Assembly (NCBI RefSeq): GCF_000785435.2
Contig: NZ_JTDB02000001.1
Location: 586,499 to 650,498, forward strand
Origin: Paraburkholderia sacchari
GTDB lineage: Bacteria; Pseudomonadota; Gammaproteobacteria; Burkholderiales; Burkholderiaceae
Length of the DNA: 64,000 bases
Reading direction: 5' to 3'
Shown: positions 18,621-26,844 of the stretch, in pieces
Layout of the letters: each line of letters begins with the position of its first letter
Position numbering within the stretch: the first letter of the stretch is position 1
Position numbers and translations under genes: made by a program
Notes under the pieces: model-generated
Told to the model about the DNA's origin: nothing
Databases searched by the model: none
Seen by the model: only the letters and a program-made list of their open reading frames with translations

Positions 18621-19526
18621 ATGAAACGATTACCACCTCTCAACTGGCTACGTGCGTTTGAATCGTCGGCCCGACACCTGAGTTTCACCCATGCGGCAAC
18701 CGAATTGAACCTGACCCAGGCTGCTGTGAGTCAGCAGGTGAAAGGTCTGGAATCTCAACTAGGGACGGCGTTGTTCAAGCGCCTGGCGCGCGGCATCGAA
18801 TTGACCGAAGCGGGACTCGCATATTTGCCGGTCGTTCATGAAGCAATTGAGCGGCTTGCTGCGGCCACCGATGAAATTTTTGGGCAGGGACACCTGAAAG
18901 TGCTGACGGTACGCGTGAGCCTGGTGTTTTACACGCACTGGCTGTCATGGCGCGTGCCGGATTTTCGCAAACGACATCCGGACGTCAATCTGCGCATCAC
19001 GAGCAATATTTGGGGAGGTGATAGCAGCGTCACTGATGTGGAGGCCGATCTGGAGATCCGCTACGGGCATGGAAAATGGGCAGGCCTGCGTGCCGAGCGA
19101 TTGACCTGGGACACGCTGCTGCCAGTTTGCGCGCCGGGGTTACCTTCTCCGAAGGCGCCTCTCTCGTCGCCAAAGGATCTCGCGCATCACGAACTACTCC
19201 ATGTGTTGGGTTACGAGGAGGGTTGGGGATATTGGCTCAAAAAGGCCGGTGCCTCGAAAGTCGATTCGTCGAAGGGGATGCAGTTCGACACGCTGATTTC
19301 CGCACTGAAGGCCGCTGAACTCGGGCAAGGGGTTGCACTCGCGAGATCATCACTTGTTGAGCGCATGCTGGGCTCCGGGCAACTAATCGCGCCGCTAAAG
19401 CCAAGTCTTCCGACCAGTGAGGCGTTCTACCTGGTGTACTCCCCTCACACCATCGTTAACCCCCATGCAGCTGCATTTGTCTCATGGCTAAGTGCACAGG
19501 CCCAGGAAGCGCACACGCGGTATTGA
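18621..19526 (+). CDS. LysR-family regulator (GcvA-like), candidate DddR
   Basis: A 301-residue LTTR with the winged helix at about 5-65 (LNWLRAFESSARHLSFTHAA, then LTQAAVSQQVKGLE) and a co-inducer domain. The LPPLNWLRAFE opening is characteristic of the GcvA/AmpR group. It is intact and points toward the DddD gene 265 bases downstream, so it is the best candidate regulator of the DMSP module; a LysR regulator (DddR) accompanies dddD in described clusters. It is closed by the terminator at 19603-19630. The inducer is unknown. Confidence 0.88.
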   Translation: MKRLPPLNWLRAFESSARHLSFTHAATELNLTQAAVSQQVKGLESQLGTALFKRLARGIELTEAGLAYLPVVHEAIERLAAATDEIFGQGHLKVLTVRVSLVFYTHWLSWRVPDFRKRHPDVNLRITSNIWGGDSSVTDVEADLEIRYGHGKWAGLRAERLTWDTLLPVCAPGLPSPKAPLSSPKDLAHHELLHVLGYEEGWGYWLKKAGASKVDSSKGMQFDTLISALKAAELGQGVALARSSLVERMLGSGQLIAPLKPSLPTSEAFYLVYSPHTIVNPHAAAFVSWLSAQAQEAHTRY

Positions 19527-19602
19527 CCGCGAGGCGGCATTGCGGAGGTGAGGCCGTGCATCTGGCCGGTTCCCGTCTGTCCGTTCGCTCATCTGAGGCA
19601 TA

Positions 19603-19630
19603 AAAAAAACGTACCCATTACCGTTTTTTT
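19603..19630 (+). terminator. Terminator after the LysR gene
   Basis: AAAAAAACG (19603-19611) pairs with CGTTTTTTT (19622-19630). The A/T-rich stem with a T run is a likely bidirectional terminator. It separates the regulator from dddD. Confidence 0.7.
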
Positions 19631-19662
19631 ATTGCTTTACCCAACACGTCATCTGGCCGAAA

Positions 19663-19781
19663 GTTGCCTCCATCCGGTTTGACCGCCAGCCCCCGCGTAT
19701 CGATGCAGAGGCCGACCGTCACCGGAGTCACTCACAACATGATGATCGACAGTCGCGCAGCGCGACCAGTCTGGAGGCAAC
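19663..19781. repeat. Inverted repeat enclosing 99 bp upstream of dddD
   Basis: GTTGCCTCCA (19663-19672) and its exact reverse complement TGGAGGCAAC (19772-19781) bracket a 99-bp spacer; the match extends loosely on the outer side (GCCGA in both). The right arm supplies the only GGAGG before the dddD start, although its spacing (14 bases) is long. It could be a small non-coding insertion or a pair of regulator sites. Confidence 0.55.
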
Positions 19782-19791
19782 TCGGCAGATT

Positions 19792-22290
19792 ATGGGAAAG
19801 AGCAAACAATTGCCGTTCAGCGGCGTGAAAGTTATCGATTTCGGCCAGTACATTGCGGGGCCTGCCGTTGCGATGATTCTCGCGGATCTTGGTGCTACCG
19901 TCATTCATGTCGACCCTCCCAATGGGCCGCTTTGGGATAGTCCGGCCAATGCGGTGCTGAACCGTAATAAGTATTGCTTACGGCTCGACCTGAAGACCGG
20001 GAAAGGCCTGGAAGAAGCTCAAGATCTCATCCGCCGCGCGGACATCGTCATCGAAAACTTCCGGCCGGGAGTGATGGAGAACCTTGGTCTCGACTTCGCG
20101 AAGTTGCGTGAAGAACGACCGCAACTGATCACGCTTTCGATGCCTGGTTTTGCCAGCAACGATCAGTTGCGTCGCGAATGGCGTGCTTTCGAGCCGATTA
20201 TCGCCTCCGCGTCAGGCGTGTTTACAGATATGGGGCAGAACCGGGTCCTGATGGGGGTCAACCCAAGTTTCTCGCCTTTGCCGCTCGCATCCGCCTACGG
20301 CACCATGCTTGGGGTCTCGTCTGTCGCGTTGGCATTGCAGGCGAGACAGCACACCGGCGTGGGCGATGAAATTGAAGTTCCGCTAGCCTCGGCAGTCATG
20401 GAAGGACTCTCCTACAACTCGATCCATATCGAAAACTATCCTGAGCGGTACAAGACTCTGCGTGAAAAGGAAATCGAGCGACGCCGTTCGAATCATCTCC
20501 CGATGGATTTGACGTACGAAGCGCTGCAAGAATATCTGGATCCGTTCTACCGGACGTATGAGTGTGCCGACGGTCGCAAGTTTTACGCTGTGTGCCCATC
20601 GCATCGTTCACACGCGCGGCGCTGTCTACAGGCGATGGGGTTGTATGAAGAGATGCTGGCGGCCGGCTTGCCGCGAGTCGACGATCCGTACCTGCCGATT
20701 TCCGAGTGGGAAGGGGATGCGTCGCTGGGAGTCTATCCGTTGCCCGAACATTGGGCGAAGCGCATTTCGGCGCGCATGGCGGAAGTCTTTCGCACGAAAA
20801 CCGCGGCTGAGTGGGAAAAGATTTTCGGTGAAGGAGGATTCCCAGGCGCGGCGCACCGGACCACGCAGGAGTGGTTGCATGACGAACATGCCAATGCTGC
20901 TGGCTTGGTCGTGAACGTCGACGACATCGAATACGGCGCGATGAAGCAGCCGGGACCGATCGCGTGGCTCGAAGATTGCGCAGAATCCATGCTCTCACCT
21001 GTGTCTCGCCGTCCGGTGACGTTCCAGGATGCGGTGAACATCCTGAATGAGCAACAGAGCGACGAACTGCCGCCCCAGTCGGAGCAGCGTTCGAAGGGGT
21101 GGCTCGACGGGGTGCGCATTCTCGATTTGACAAACGTGATTGCTGGGCCGCATTCGACTTCGTTTCTCGGCCGATTCGGCGCCGACGTCATCAAACTCGA
21201 CCCCGTCGTGCCGAACTATGATCCGTGGAACACTGTGGTCTTCGGGATGTCTTCTGCCCGTGGAAAGCGAAGCGTGCTTGTCGATCTGAGTCATCCGGAT
21301 GGGCGTGAGGTGTTCAATCGTCTCGCGCGATCCGTCGATGTGATCGTGATGAATGCCCCGGATCGTCAATTGGCCCCGCTGGGGCTGGACGAGGCAAGTC
21401 TGCGCTCCATTAATCCGGGCGTGATCTTTTGCCAGCTCGACTGTTTTGGGGGGCCGCGACGTGGGCCGCGGACCGACTATCTCGGCTACGACGATCTGGT
21501 CCAGGCGTGCACTGGCATCATGGTGCGATTCGGCGGCGGGATGCAGACGCCGGAAGAACATGCCCATGTCGGCACCATCGACGTGATGTGCGGATTTGCA
21601 GCCGCGCTGGGGGTCGCAGCCGCACTGTATCGCAAAGCCAAAACGGGCGAGGTCGGGCGTGCGAGAACTTCCCTATCGGCCCTTGGCAATCTGGTGCAGA
21701 TTCCGTTCTCTCACGATTTTGAGAATCGGCCTCCGTTCGATGAGCCATCCGGCCGCGAAGTAAGCGGCACTGGTCCGATGTCCCGATTCTTCCGCGCAGC
21801 TGACAACTGGATTTATGTGGACACCAGCGAAAGCGAGCTGGACAAGCTAGATCGGGTGGAAGGCCTGAGCGGGATCGCGATTTCGAAGGATTCCGCCGCA
21901 TTTCTCACATCGGCACTCGACACTGCCTCTGCCGAAACTTGGCAGACCCGATTGCAGGCTGCAAACGTCGCCGCGGCGGTGCCTGACAACATTGTCAATC
22001 TGCGCCGGAACAACAGCAGGCCTTGCGACGATCGTCCCGGTACCGATAACGGTAGCTATTCGTTCAGCATCTATGCGAACCATCCGAGCGGCCGGTGTGT
22101 CACGCAGCTCGACCCTTTCGCGATCCGCCCACGTCACGCCCGTATTCGCGCGATGTCGCCGGCCGAGAAATTCGGTGCGTCGACCCGTGCAGTCCTGCTC
22201 GAGTACGGATATAGCGACGCCGAGATCGCGACGCTCATGGCACGACATGCTGTGGGAGATAGCTGGGCCGAAGAATATTTGCCCAGCTAG
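19792..22290 (+). CDS. dddD: DMSP CoA-transferase/lyase (DddD), double CaiB-domain protein
   Basis: An 832-residue protein made of two class III CoA-transferase (CaiB/BaiF) domains in tandem, the architecture and length of DddD. DddD cleaves DMSP, releasing dimethyl sulfide and 3-hydroxypropionyl-CoA/3-hydroxypropionate. The first domain opens KVIDFGQYIAGPAVAMILAD and contains LMGVNPSFSPLPLASAY and LDPFYRTYECADGRKFYAVC. The second opens GVRILDLTNVIAGPHSTSF, and HVGTIDVMCGF places an Asp at residue 597, close to the Asp602 I recall as catalytic in Marinomonas DddD. The neighbours (LysR, importer, GMC dehydrogenase, AcuI-like and MmsA-like genes) match DMSP catabolic clusters. A carnitine-type CoA-transferase fusion is the main alternative. 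Confidence 0.87.
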   Translation: MGKSKQLPFSGVKVIDFGQYIAGPAVAMILADLGATVIHVDPPNGPLWDSPANAVLNRNKYCLRLDLKTGKGLEEAQDLIRRADIVIENFRPGVMENLGLDFAKLREERPQLITLSMPGFASNDQLRREWRAFEPIIASASGVFTDMGQNRVLMGVNPSFSPLPLASAYGTMLGVSSVALALQARQHTGVGDEIEVPLASAVMEGLSYNSIHIENYPERYKTLREKEIERRRSNHLPMDLTYEALQEYLDPFYRTYECADGRKFYAVCPSHRSHARRCLQAMGLYEEMLAAGLPRVDDPYLPISEWEGDASLGVYPLPEHWAKRISARMAEVFRTKTAAEWEKIFGEGGFPGAAHRTTQEWLHDEHANAAGLVVNVDDIEYGAMKQPGPIAWLEDCAESMLSPVSRRPVTFQDAVNILNEQQSDELPPQSEQRSKGWLDGVRILDLTNVIAGPHSTSFLGRFGADVIKLDPVVPNYDPWNTVVFGMSSARGKRSVLVDLSHPDGREVFNRLARSVDVIVMNAPDRQLAPLGLDEASLRSINPGVIFCQLDCFGGPRRGPRTDYLGYDDLVQACTGIMVRFGGGMQTPEEHAHVGTIDVMCGFAAALGVAAALYRKAKTGEVGRARTSLSALGNLVQIPFSHDFENRPPFDEPSGREVSGTGPMSRFFRAADNWIYVDTSESELDKLDRVEGLSGIAISKDSAAFLTSALDTASAETWQTRLQAANVAAAVPDNIVNLRRNNSRPCDDRPGTDNGSYSFSIYANHPSGRCVTQLDPFAIRPRHARIRAMSPAEKFGASTRAVLLEYGYSDAEIATLMARHAVGDSWAEEYLPS

Positions 22291-22409
22291 GTGTTTCTCT
22301 TCGTCGAGTAACGCGAGGAATCGAAAATTCCAATGCGAAGTGTGGTGCAAAACGAGCCCCATAACACTGAGACGGTGCCGCTTCGCCAAGTCACTTAATT
22401 TGAAGCACG

Positions 22410-22434
22410 CCCGCCGTGTAATAGAACCGGCGGG
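22410..22434. other. Stem-loop between dddD and the ABC transporter operon
   Basis: CCCGCCG (22410-22416) pairs perfectly with CGGCGGG (22428-22434) around an 11-base loop, 30 bases before the ABC ATPase start. There is no T tract, so it may be an mRNA processing or stability element or a weak attenuator. Confidence 0.4.
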
Positions 22435-22463
22435 AAGTAAATATTCTTATATTGGAGACAGCC

Positions 22464-23558
22464 ATGCGGGATCAGACCAGTGCTCTCGTAAGTTTCCGTC
22501 ACGTAAAGAAGACGTATGACGGCGAGACGTTAGTTGTCAAGGACCTGAATCTTGATATCCGGAAAGGCGAGTTTTTGACGTTGCTCGGCCCATCCGGCTC
22601 CGGAAAGACGACCTGTCTAATGATGCTCGCAGGCTTCGAGTACCCAACCGATGGTGAGATCTGGCTCGACGATCAGCTGCTGAATCGAATTCCGCCGCAT
22701 AAGCGCAATATCGGCATGGTGTTTCAGAACTACGCGCTCTTTCCTCATCTTACGGTCGCGCAGAATCTGGAGTACCCACTCAAGGTTCGGAAAATTCCAC
22801 CGAACGAACGAGACACAAGGGTAAAGCGAGCACTCGCAATGGTAGGAATGGAGAAACTGAGCAAGCGGATGCCCAGTCAGCTCTCCGGAGGCCAGCAGCA
22901 GCGTGTCGCTTTAGCTCGTGCGCTGGTTTTCAATCCGCAGCTCGTCCTGATGGACGAGCCACTCGGCGCGCTCGACAAACAGTTACGCGAACACATGCAG
23001 CTCGAGCTGAAGGCATTGCATGAGGAACTTGGGCTGACTTTCGTCTATGTCACGCATGACCAGAGTGAAGCGCTCACGATGTCAGACCGTGTCGCAGTGT
23101 TCGACCAGGGCGTGATCCAGCAACTCGATACCGTGGATCGTCTGTACGAGTCACCAACTAATCTCTTCGTCGCGAATTTCATTGGCGACAACAACCGCGT
23201 AAGCGGCACGGTCGTCGCGCGAGACGGCAGTTATTGCGATTTCCGGCTTGCCGACGGGACTATTGTCCGCGCGCTGAACGCTGGTTCCGCTGACGTCGGT
23301 AATCAGGCGACGGCGGTAATCCGACCGGAACGGCTGTCTGTCGAATCGCAGTTCTTGACGGGCGGAGGAAACGTTATCGAAACCGAAACGCTCGATGCAA
23401 TTTATTTTGGCGACCACGTTCGACTGCGTTGCCGTGGCCCTGGAGAAGCAGAGTGCTTCGTCAAGGTGCCTCTTGAGCACGATTGGCAGTCTCATGTTCG
23501 CAATGGGAATCGAATTGCGCTTTCGTTCCGGGAAGACCACCTGAAGATTTTGAACTGA
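22464..23558 (+). CDS. ABC transporter ATP-binding protein, PotA-like
   Basis: A 364-residue ATPase with a nucleotide-binding domain ([40 protein letters not shown]) and a C-terminal TOBE domain (from about 280), as in spermidine/putrescine and related importers. ATG 22464 is chosen because GGAG sits just before it. It is first in a four-gene transporter operon placed directly after dddD. ABC importers of this type near dddD are thought to bring in DMSP or betaine-like compounds; polyamines are the alternative. Confidence 0.92.
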   Translation: MRDQTSALVSFRHVKKTYDGETLVVKDLNLDIRKGEFLTLLGPSGSGKTTCLMMLAGFEYPTDGEIWLDDQLLNRIPPHKRNIGMVFQNYALFPHLTVAQNLEYPLKVRKIPPNERDTRVKRALAMVGMEKLSKRMPSQLSGGQQQRVALARALVFNPQLVLMDEPLGALDKQLREHMQLELKALHEELGLTFVYVTHDQSEALTMSDRVAVFDQGVIQQLDTVDRLYESPTNLFVANFIGDNNRVSGTVVARDGSYCDFRLADGTIVRALNAGSADVGNQATAVIRPERLSVESQFLTGGGNVIETETLDAIYFGDHVRLRCRGPGEAECFVKVPLEHDWQSHVRNGNRIALSFREDHLKILN

Positions 23559-23593
23559 TCTCGCTAATTTAAGCCGCAAAACAGGAGGAGACA

Positions 23594-24631
23594 ATGAAAT
23601 CCAGTTCTAAAGTAATCTGCGCTGCGTTGTTGGTGTCCATGTCGGGTACGGCTTTCGCCGACGGGCTGGTGACCGTCAATTATGGTGGGGCGGCTGGCGA
23701 CGCTCAAAAGGCGGCATGGGTGGAACCGTTCGCGAAGGAGAGCGGTATTGCTACGAATGCCATTCCGTATACGGGCGATATGGCGAAAGTGAAAGCGATG
23801 GTGGATGCCGGGAACGTCACGTGGGATGTATTGGAGGTAGAGGCGGCGGACGTCGGTCGTGGGTGCCAGGATGGTCTCTTCGAGAGACTCGATTGGTCGA
23901 AAATCGCTAACAAAGTCGACCTGATGGCCGGCGTTGTCACGCCTTGCGCAGCCGGAACGTTTGTATGGTCGACGGTACTTGCATACAACCCCGCGCTTAC
24001 CAAAGGCACACCGCAAGGCTGGAAGGATTTCTGGAACGTCAAGAAATTTCCCGGAAAGCGCGGCATGAAGAAAGAGGCTCGCTATAACCTGGAGTTTGCG
24101 TTGATGGCTGACGGCGTGGCTCCGAAGGACGTTTACACCGTACTCGGTACGCCTGCGGGTGTCGATCGTGCATTCAAGAAAATGGATGAACTCAAGCCTT
24201 ATATCCAGTGGTGGGAGGCAGGCGCTCAACCTCCCCAGTTCCTGATTGCGGGCGATGTGGCTATGTCGACGGCTTATAACGGGCGTATCGACGCAGCCAA
24301 GCGTGCGGGGAACAAAAATCTCGGCATCGCGTGGGATCAGAGCATTTACGAGCTGGACTATTTCGTTATTCCGAAGGGATCGAAGAATAAGGACGCAGCT
24401 CAAAAGTATATTTCGTACGTGCTCAAGCCCCAGCCTCAGGCCACGTTTGCGCGGAAGATCCCATATGGTCCGACCAACAAGGCCGCACTCAAAATGCTCG
24501 ACGCGGCGGAACTGGGGGCGCTTCCTAACTCAGCTGAAAACGGAAAAACAGCTATCGCCAATAGTGTCGACTTCTGGACAGATCACGGCGACGCGCTCGA
24601 ACAACGTTTTACCGCGTGGGCGGCGAAGTGA
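23594..24631 (+). CDS. Periplasmic substrate-binding protein, PotD/PotF-like
   Basis: A 345-residue solute-binding protein with a signal peptide ending at about residue 22 (SMSGTAFA). It begins GLVTVNYGGAAGDAQKAAW and contains VTWDVLEVEAADVGRGCQDG and DVAMSTAYNGRIDAAKRAG, as in polyamine-like class D binding proteins. GGAGGAG lies just upstream of the start. It is the receptor of the adjacent importer. The quaternary-amine or sulfonium ligand cannot be confirmed by eye: no four-Trp box is obvious, though W residues cluster at about 70, 120 and 200. Confidence 0.9.
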   Translation: MKSSSKVICAALLVSMSGTAFADGLVTVNYGGAAGDAQKAAWVEPFAKESGIATNAIPYTGDMAKVKAMVDAGNVTWDVLEVEAADVGRGCQDGLFERLDWSKIANKVDLMAGVVTPCAAGTFVWSTVLAYNPALTKGTPQGWKDFWNVKKFPGKRGMKKEARYNLEFALMADGVAPKDVYTVLGTPAGVDRAFKKMDELKPYIQWWEAGAQPPQFLIAGDVAMSTAYNGRIDAAKRAGNKNLGIAWDQSIYELDYFVIPKGSKNKDAAQKYISYVLKPQPQATFARKIPYGPTNKAALKMLDAAELGALPNSAENGKTAIANSVDFWTDHGDALEQRFTAWAAK

Positions 24632-24644
24632 AGAGGAGAGAAGT

Positions 24645-25907
24645 ATGAGCACTTTAACTTCGCGGCAGCAGAGTGAGCACGCGCGCCAGCTTAAACGGTC
24701 GCTTCGATCCGTACAATTCCGTAAGGAGTCGGTGGCAGTGGCGCTGGTGGCGCCGCTCGCCCTGTTTATCCTGGTGGTTTTCGTGATGCCGGTGGCGTCG
24801 ATGATCTCACGATCGATTCAGAGTCCCGAAGTGGTCGACGCGCTGCCAAAGACTACCGCAGCGTTGCGACAATGGGATGGTCGGTCGCCTGTTCCCGATG
24901 AGGCCTATCGGGCGCTGGCGCTCGATGTGGAACGAAATGGTGGAAACAACGACTCCGGATCGGCGGCCGGTCGGCTGAATGGCCAAAAGGACGGATTCCG
25001 GTCATTGTTCTACAAGACAACCAGCGCATTGCCTTTCGGCGATAACGACGCGGCGATTCCCGTACAGGAAATGAAGAAGCGCCTGATTGAAATCGATCCT
25101 CGCTGGAGCGACGCGAGTTACTGGCACGCAATAGCCAACGAATCGTCTCGATACACCGCCCAATTTCTCCTTGCGACGATCGACTATCGTGAGAATTCGG
25201 ATGGGCGGATGGTACCAGTCGAAAGGGGCGCCTCCGCATATCGCGCAGTGTTCATGCGAACCTTCGCGATCAGCGGACTCGTTACCCTCACGACGATGTT
25301 GTTGGGTTATCCGCTTGCCTATTGGATCTCGATTTTGCCGGCTCGAAAGGCAAATCTCGTGATGATCCTCGTGCTTCTCCCATTTTGGACGTCGATTCTC
25401 GTGCGAATCTCCGCATGGATAGTACTCCTCCAGGGGGAAGGTCTCGTCAACAAGGCATTGATGGCACTCCACGCGATTTCGACGCCATTGTCGCTTCTGT
25501 TCAATAGAACAGGGGTTCTGATCGCGATGACCCATATCCTTTTGCCGTTTATGATTTTGCCGCTCTACAGCGTCATGAAGTCCATTCCTTCGAGTTACAC
25601 GAAGGCGGCGATTTCTCTGGGAAGTCACCCGTTCGGCGCGTTCTGGAAAGTGTACGTGCCGCAGACCTTGCCCGGCGTCGGAGCAGGAGGGCTTCTGGTG
25701 TTTATTACTGCGCTGGGTTACTACATCACCCCGGCGCTGCTTGGCGGTGCGGGCGACCAGATGGTCAGCTACTACATCGCATATTTCACCAACGTGGCCC
25801 TGAACTGGGGGATGGCGTGTGCGCTCGGAGCGGTCCTGCTTCTGGTGACACTGATCCTCTTTGGGCTCTACCGGAAGATCGTCGGTACAGAGATGAAGGT
25901 GGCCTAA
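24645..25907 (+). CDS. ABC transporter permease, PotB-like
   Basis: A 420-residue inner-membrane permease. A first transmembrane helix (VALVAPLALFILVVFVMPVA) is followed by an unusually long periplasmic loop (about 60-205), and then five helices with the EAA-type coupling segment (YTKAAISLGSHPFGAFWKVY). The open frame extends far upstream inside the binding-protein gene, but ATG 24645 has AGGAGAG at good spacing and gives a sensible membrane start. Extra-long first loops occur in PotB-type permeases of opine- or betaine-like uptake systems. Confidence 0.9.
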   Translation: MSTLTSRQQSEHARQLKRSLRSVQFRKESVAVALVAPLALFILVVFVMPVASMISRSIQSPEVVDALPKTTAALRQWDGRSPVPDEAYRALALDVERNGGNNDSGSAAGRLNGQKDGFRSLFYKTTSALPFGDNDAAIPVQEMKKRLIEIDPRWSDASYWHAIANESSRYTAQFLLATIDYRENSDGRMVPVERGASAYRAVFMRTFAISGLVTLTTMLLGYPLAYWISILPARKANLVMILVLLPFWTSILVRISAWIVLLQGEGLVNKALMALHAISTPLSLLFNRTGVLIAMTHILLPFMILPLYSVMKSIPSSYTKAAISLGSHPFGAFWKVYVPQTLPGVGAGGLLVFITALGYYITPALLGGAGDQMVSYYIAYFTNVALNWGMACALGAVLLLVTLILFGLYRKIVGTEMKVA

Positions 25908-25911
25908 CATC

Positions 25912-26751
25912 ATGAAGACTATCATGCCGCGTTTCGCACCCTACATGTCCACGACGGAAGTCGCGTGGCATTACGTCCTGCGGTCGACGAATGTCCTGGT
26001 TCTGTTGTTTCTGATCTTGCCGATACTCGCGATCATTCCACTATCGTTCAATGAGAACTCATTTCTTGTTTATCCGATACACGGGTTCACATTCAAGTGG
26101 TATCACCATTTGTTCACGTCTGCGGACTGGGCCCGTGCAGGCGCCAATAGCTTTATCGTGACACCGATCGCGACGCTAGTCGCGACCGTTCTTGGAACAC
26201 TTGCAGCATTGGGGTTGAACAAGGCAACGTTTAAGGGAAAGGGTTTGCTGGTTGCGGTCCTCATTTCTCCGATGATTGTTCCGGTCATCGTCACCGGTGT
26301 CGGAATGTATCTCCTGTTTGCTCGTTGGGGGTTGGCCGGAACGTACCTGGGACTGGTTTTCGGACATGTGGTGATCGCTGCGCCGTTCGTCGTGGTCACG
26401 GTCAATGCCACGCTTGTCGGATATAACCAGAACTATGTCAGGGCAAGCCTGAGCCTGGGTGCGTCACCCGTGAGGACGTTTTTCGCCGTCACTTTGCCGA
26501 TTATTGCACCTGGCGTTATTTCCGGCGCGCTATTTGCATTCGCGACGTCACTGGACGATGTCGTGATCACCATGTTCATCGCAGGCCCGACACAGGGAAC
26601 GCTCCCGCTTCAGATGTTCATCGGAATTCGCGAAAACATTACGCCTACGGTCGCTGCGCTTGCAACAATTTTCATCGTCTTTTCTAGTCTGCTGCTTATC
26701 ACCATGGAATGGTTGCGCTTCAGATCCGCAGTCAGGCAGACGCTAGCTTGA
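25912..26751 (+). CDS. ABC transporter permease, PotC-like
   Basis: A 279-residue permease with six predicted helices (first NVLVLLFLILPILAIIPLSF). The coupling loop YVRASLSLGASPVRTFFAVT is followed by the PotC-typical GALFAFATSLDDVVITMFIA. It begins four bases after the PotB-like gene and completes the PotABCD-like importer. The order ATPase, receptor, permease, permease and the small gaps show one operon. Confidence 0.92.
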   Translation: MKTIMPRFAPYMSTTEVAWHYVLRSTNVLVLLFLILPILAIIPLSFNENSFLVYPIHGFTFKWYHHLFTSADWARAGANSFIVTPIATLVATVLGTLAALGLNKATFKGKGLLVAVLISPMIVPVIVTGVGMYLLFARWGLAGTYLGLVFGHVVIAAPFVVVTVNATLVGYNQNYVRASLSLGASPVRTFFAVTLPIIAPGVISGALFAFATSLDDVVITMFIAGPTQGTLPLQMFIGIRENITPTVAALATIFIVFSSLLLITMEWLRFRSAVRQTLA

Positions 26752-26844
26752 TGCTGCCTGGACTGTCGATCATCGGATGTACTTCTGCGAAGGAAGATGT
26801 CTGGAGCGAGGAGCAGTCGATATGCACCAAATCGAGGAGGTAGG

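Noticed and set aside
24246..24644. Upstream extension of the PotB-like permease
   Set aside because: The frame is open but overlaps the binding-protein gene out of phase. A good AGGAGAG precedes ATG 24645 and the extension has no membrane or family character.
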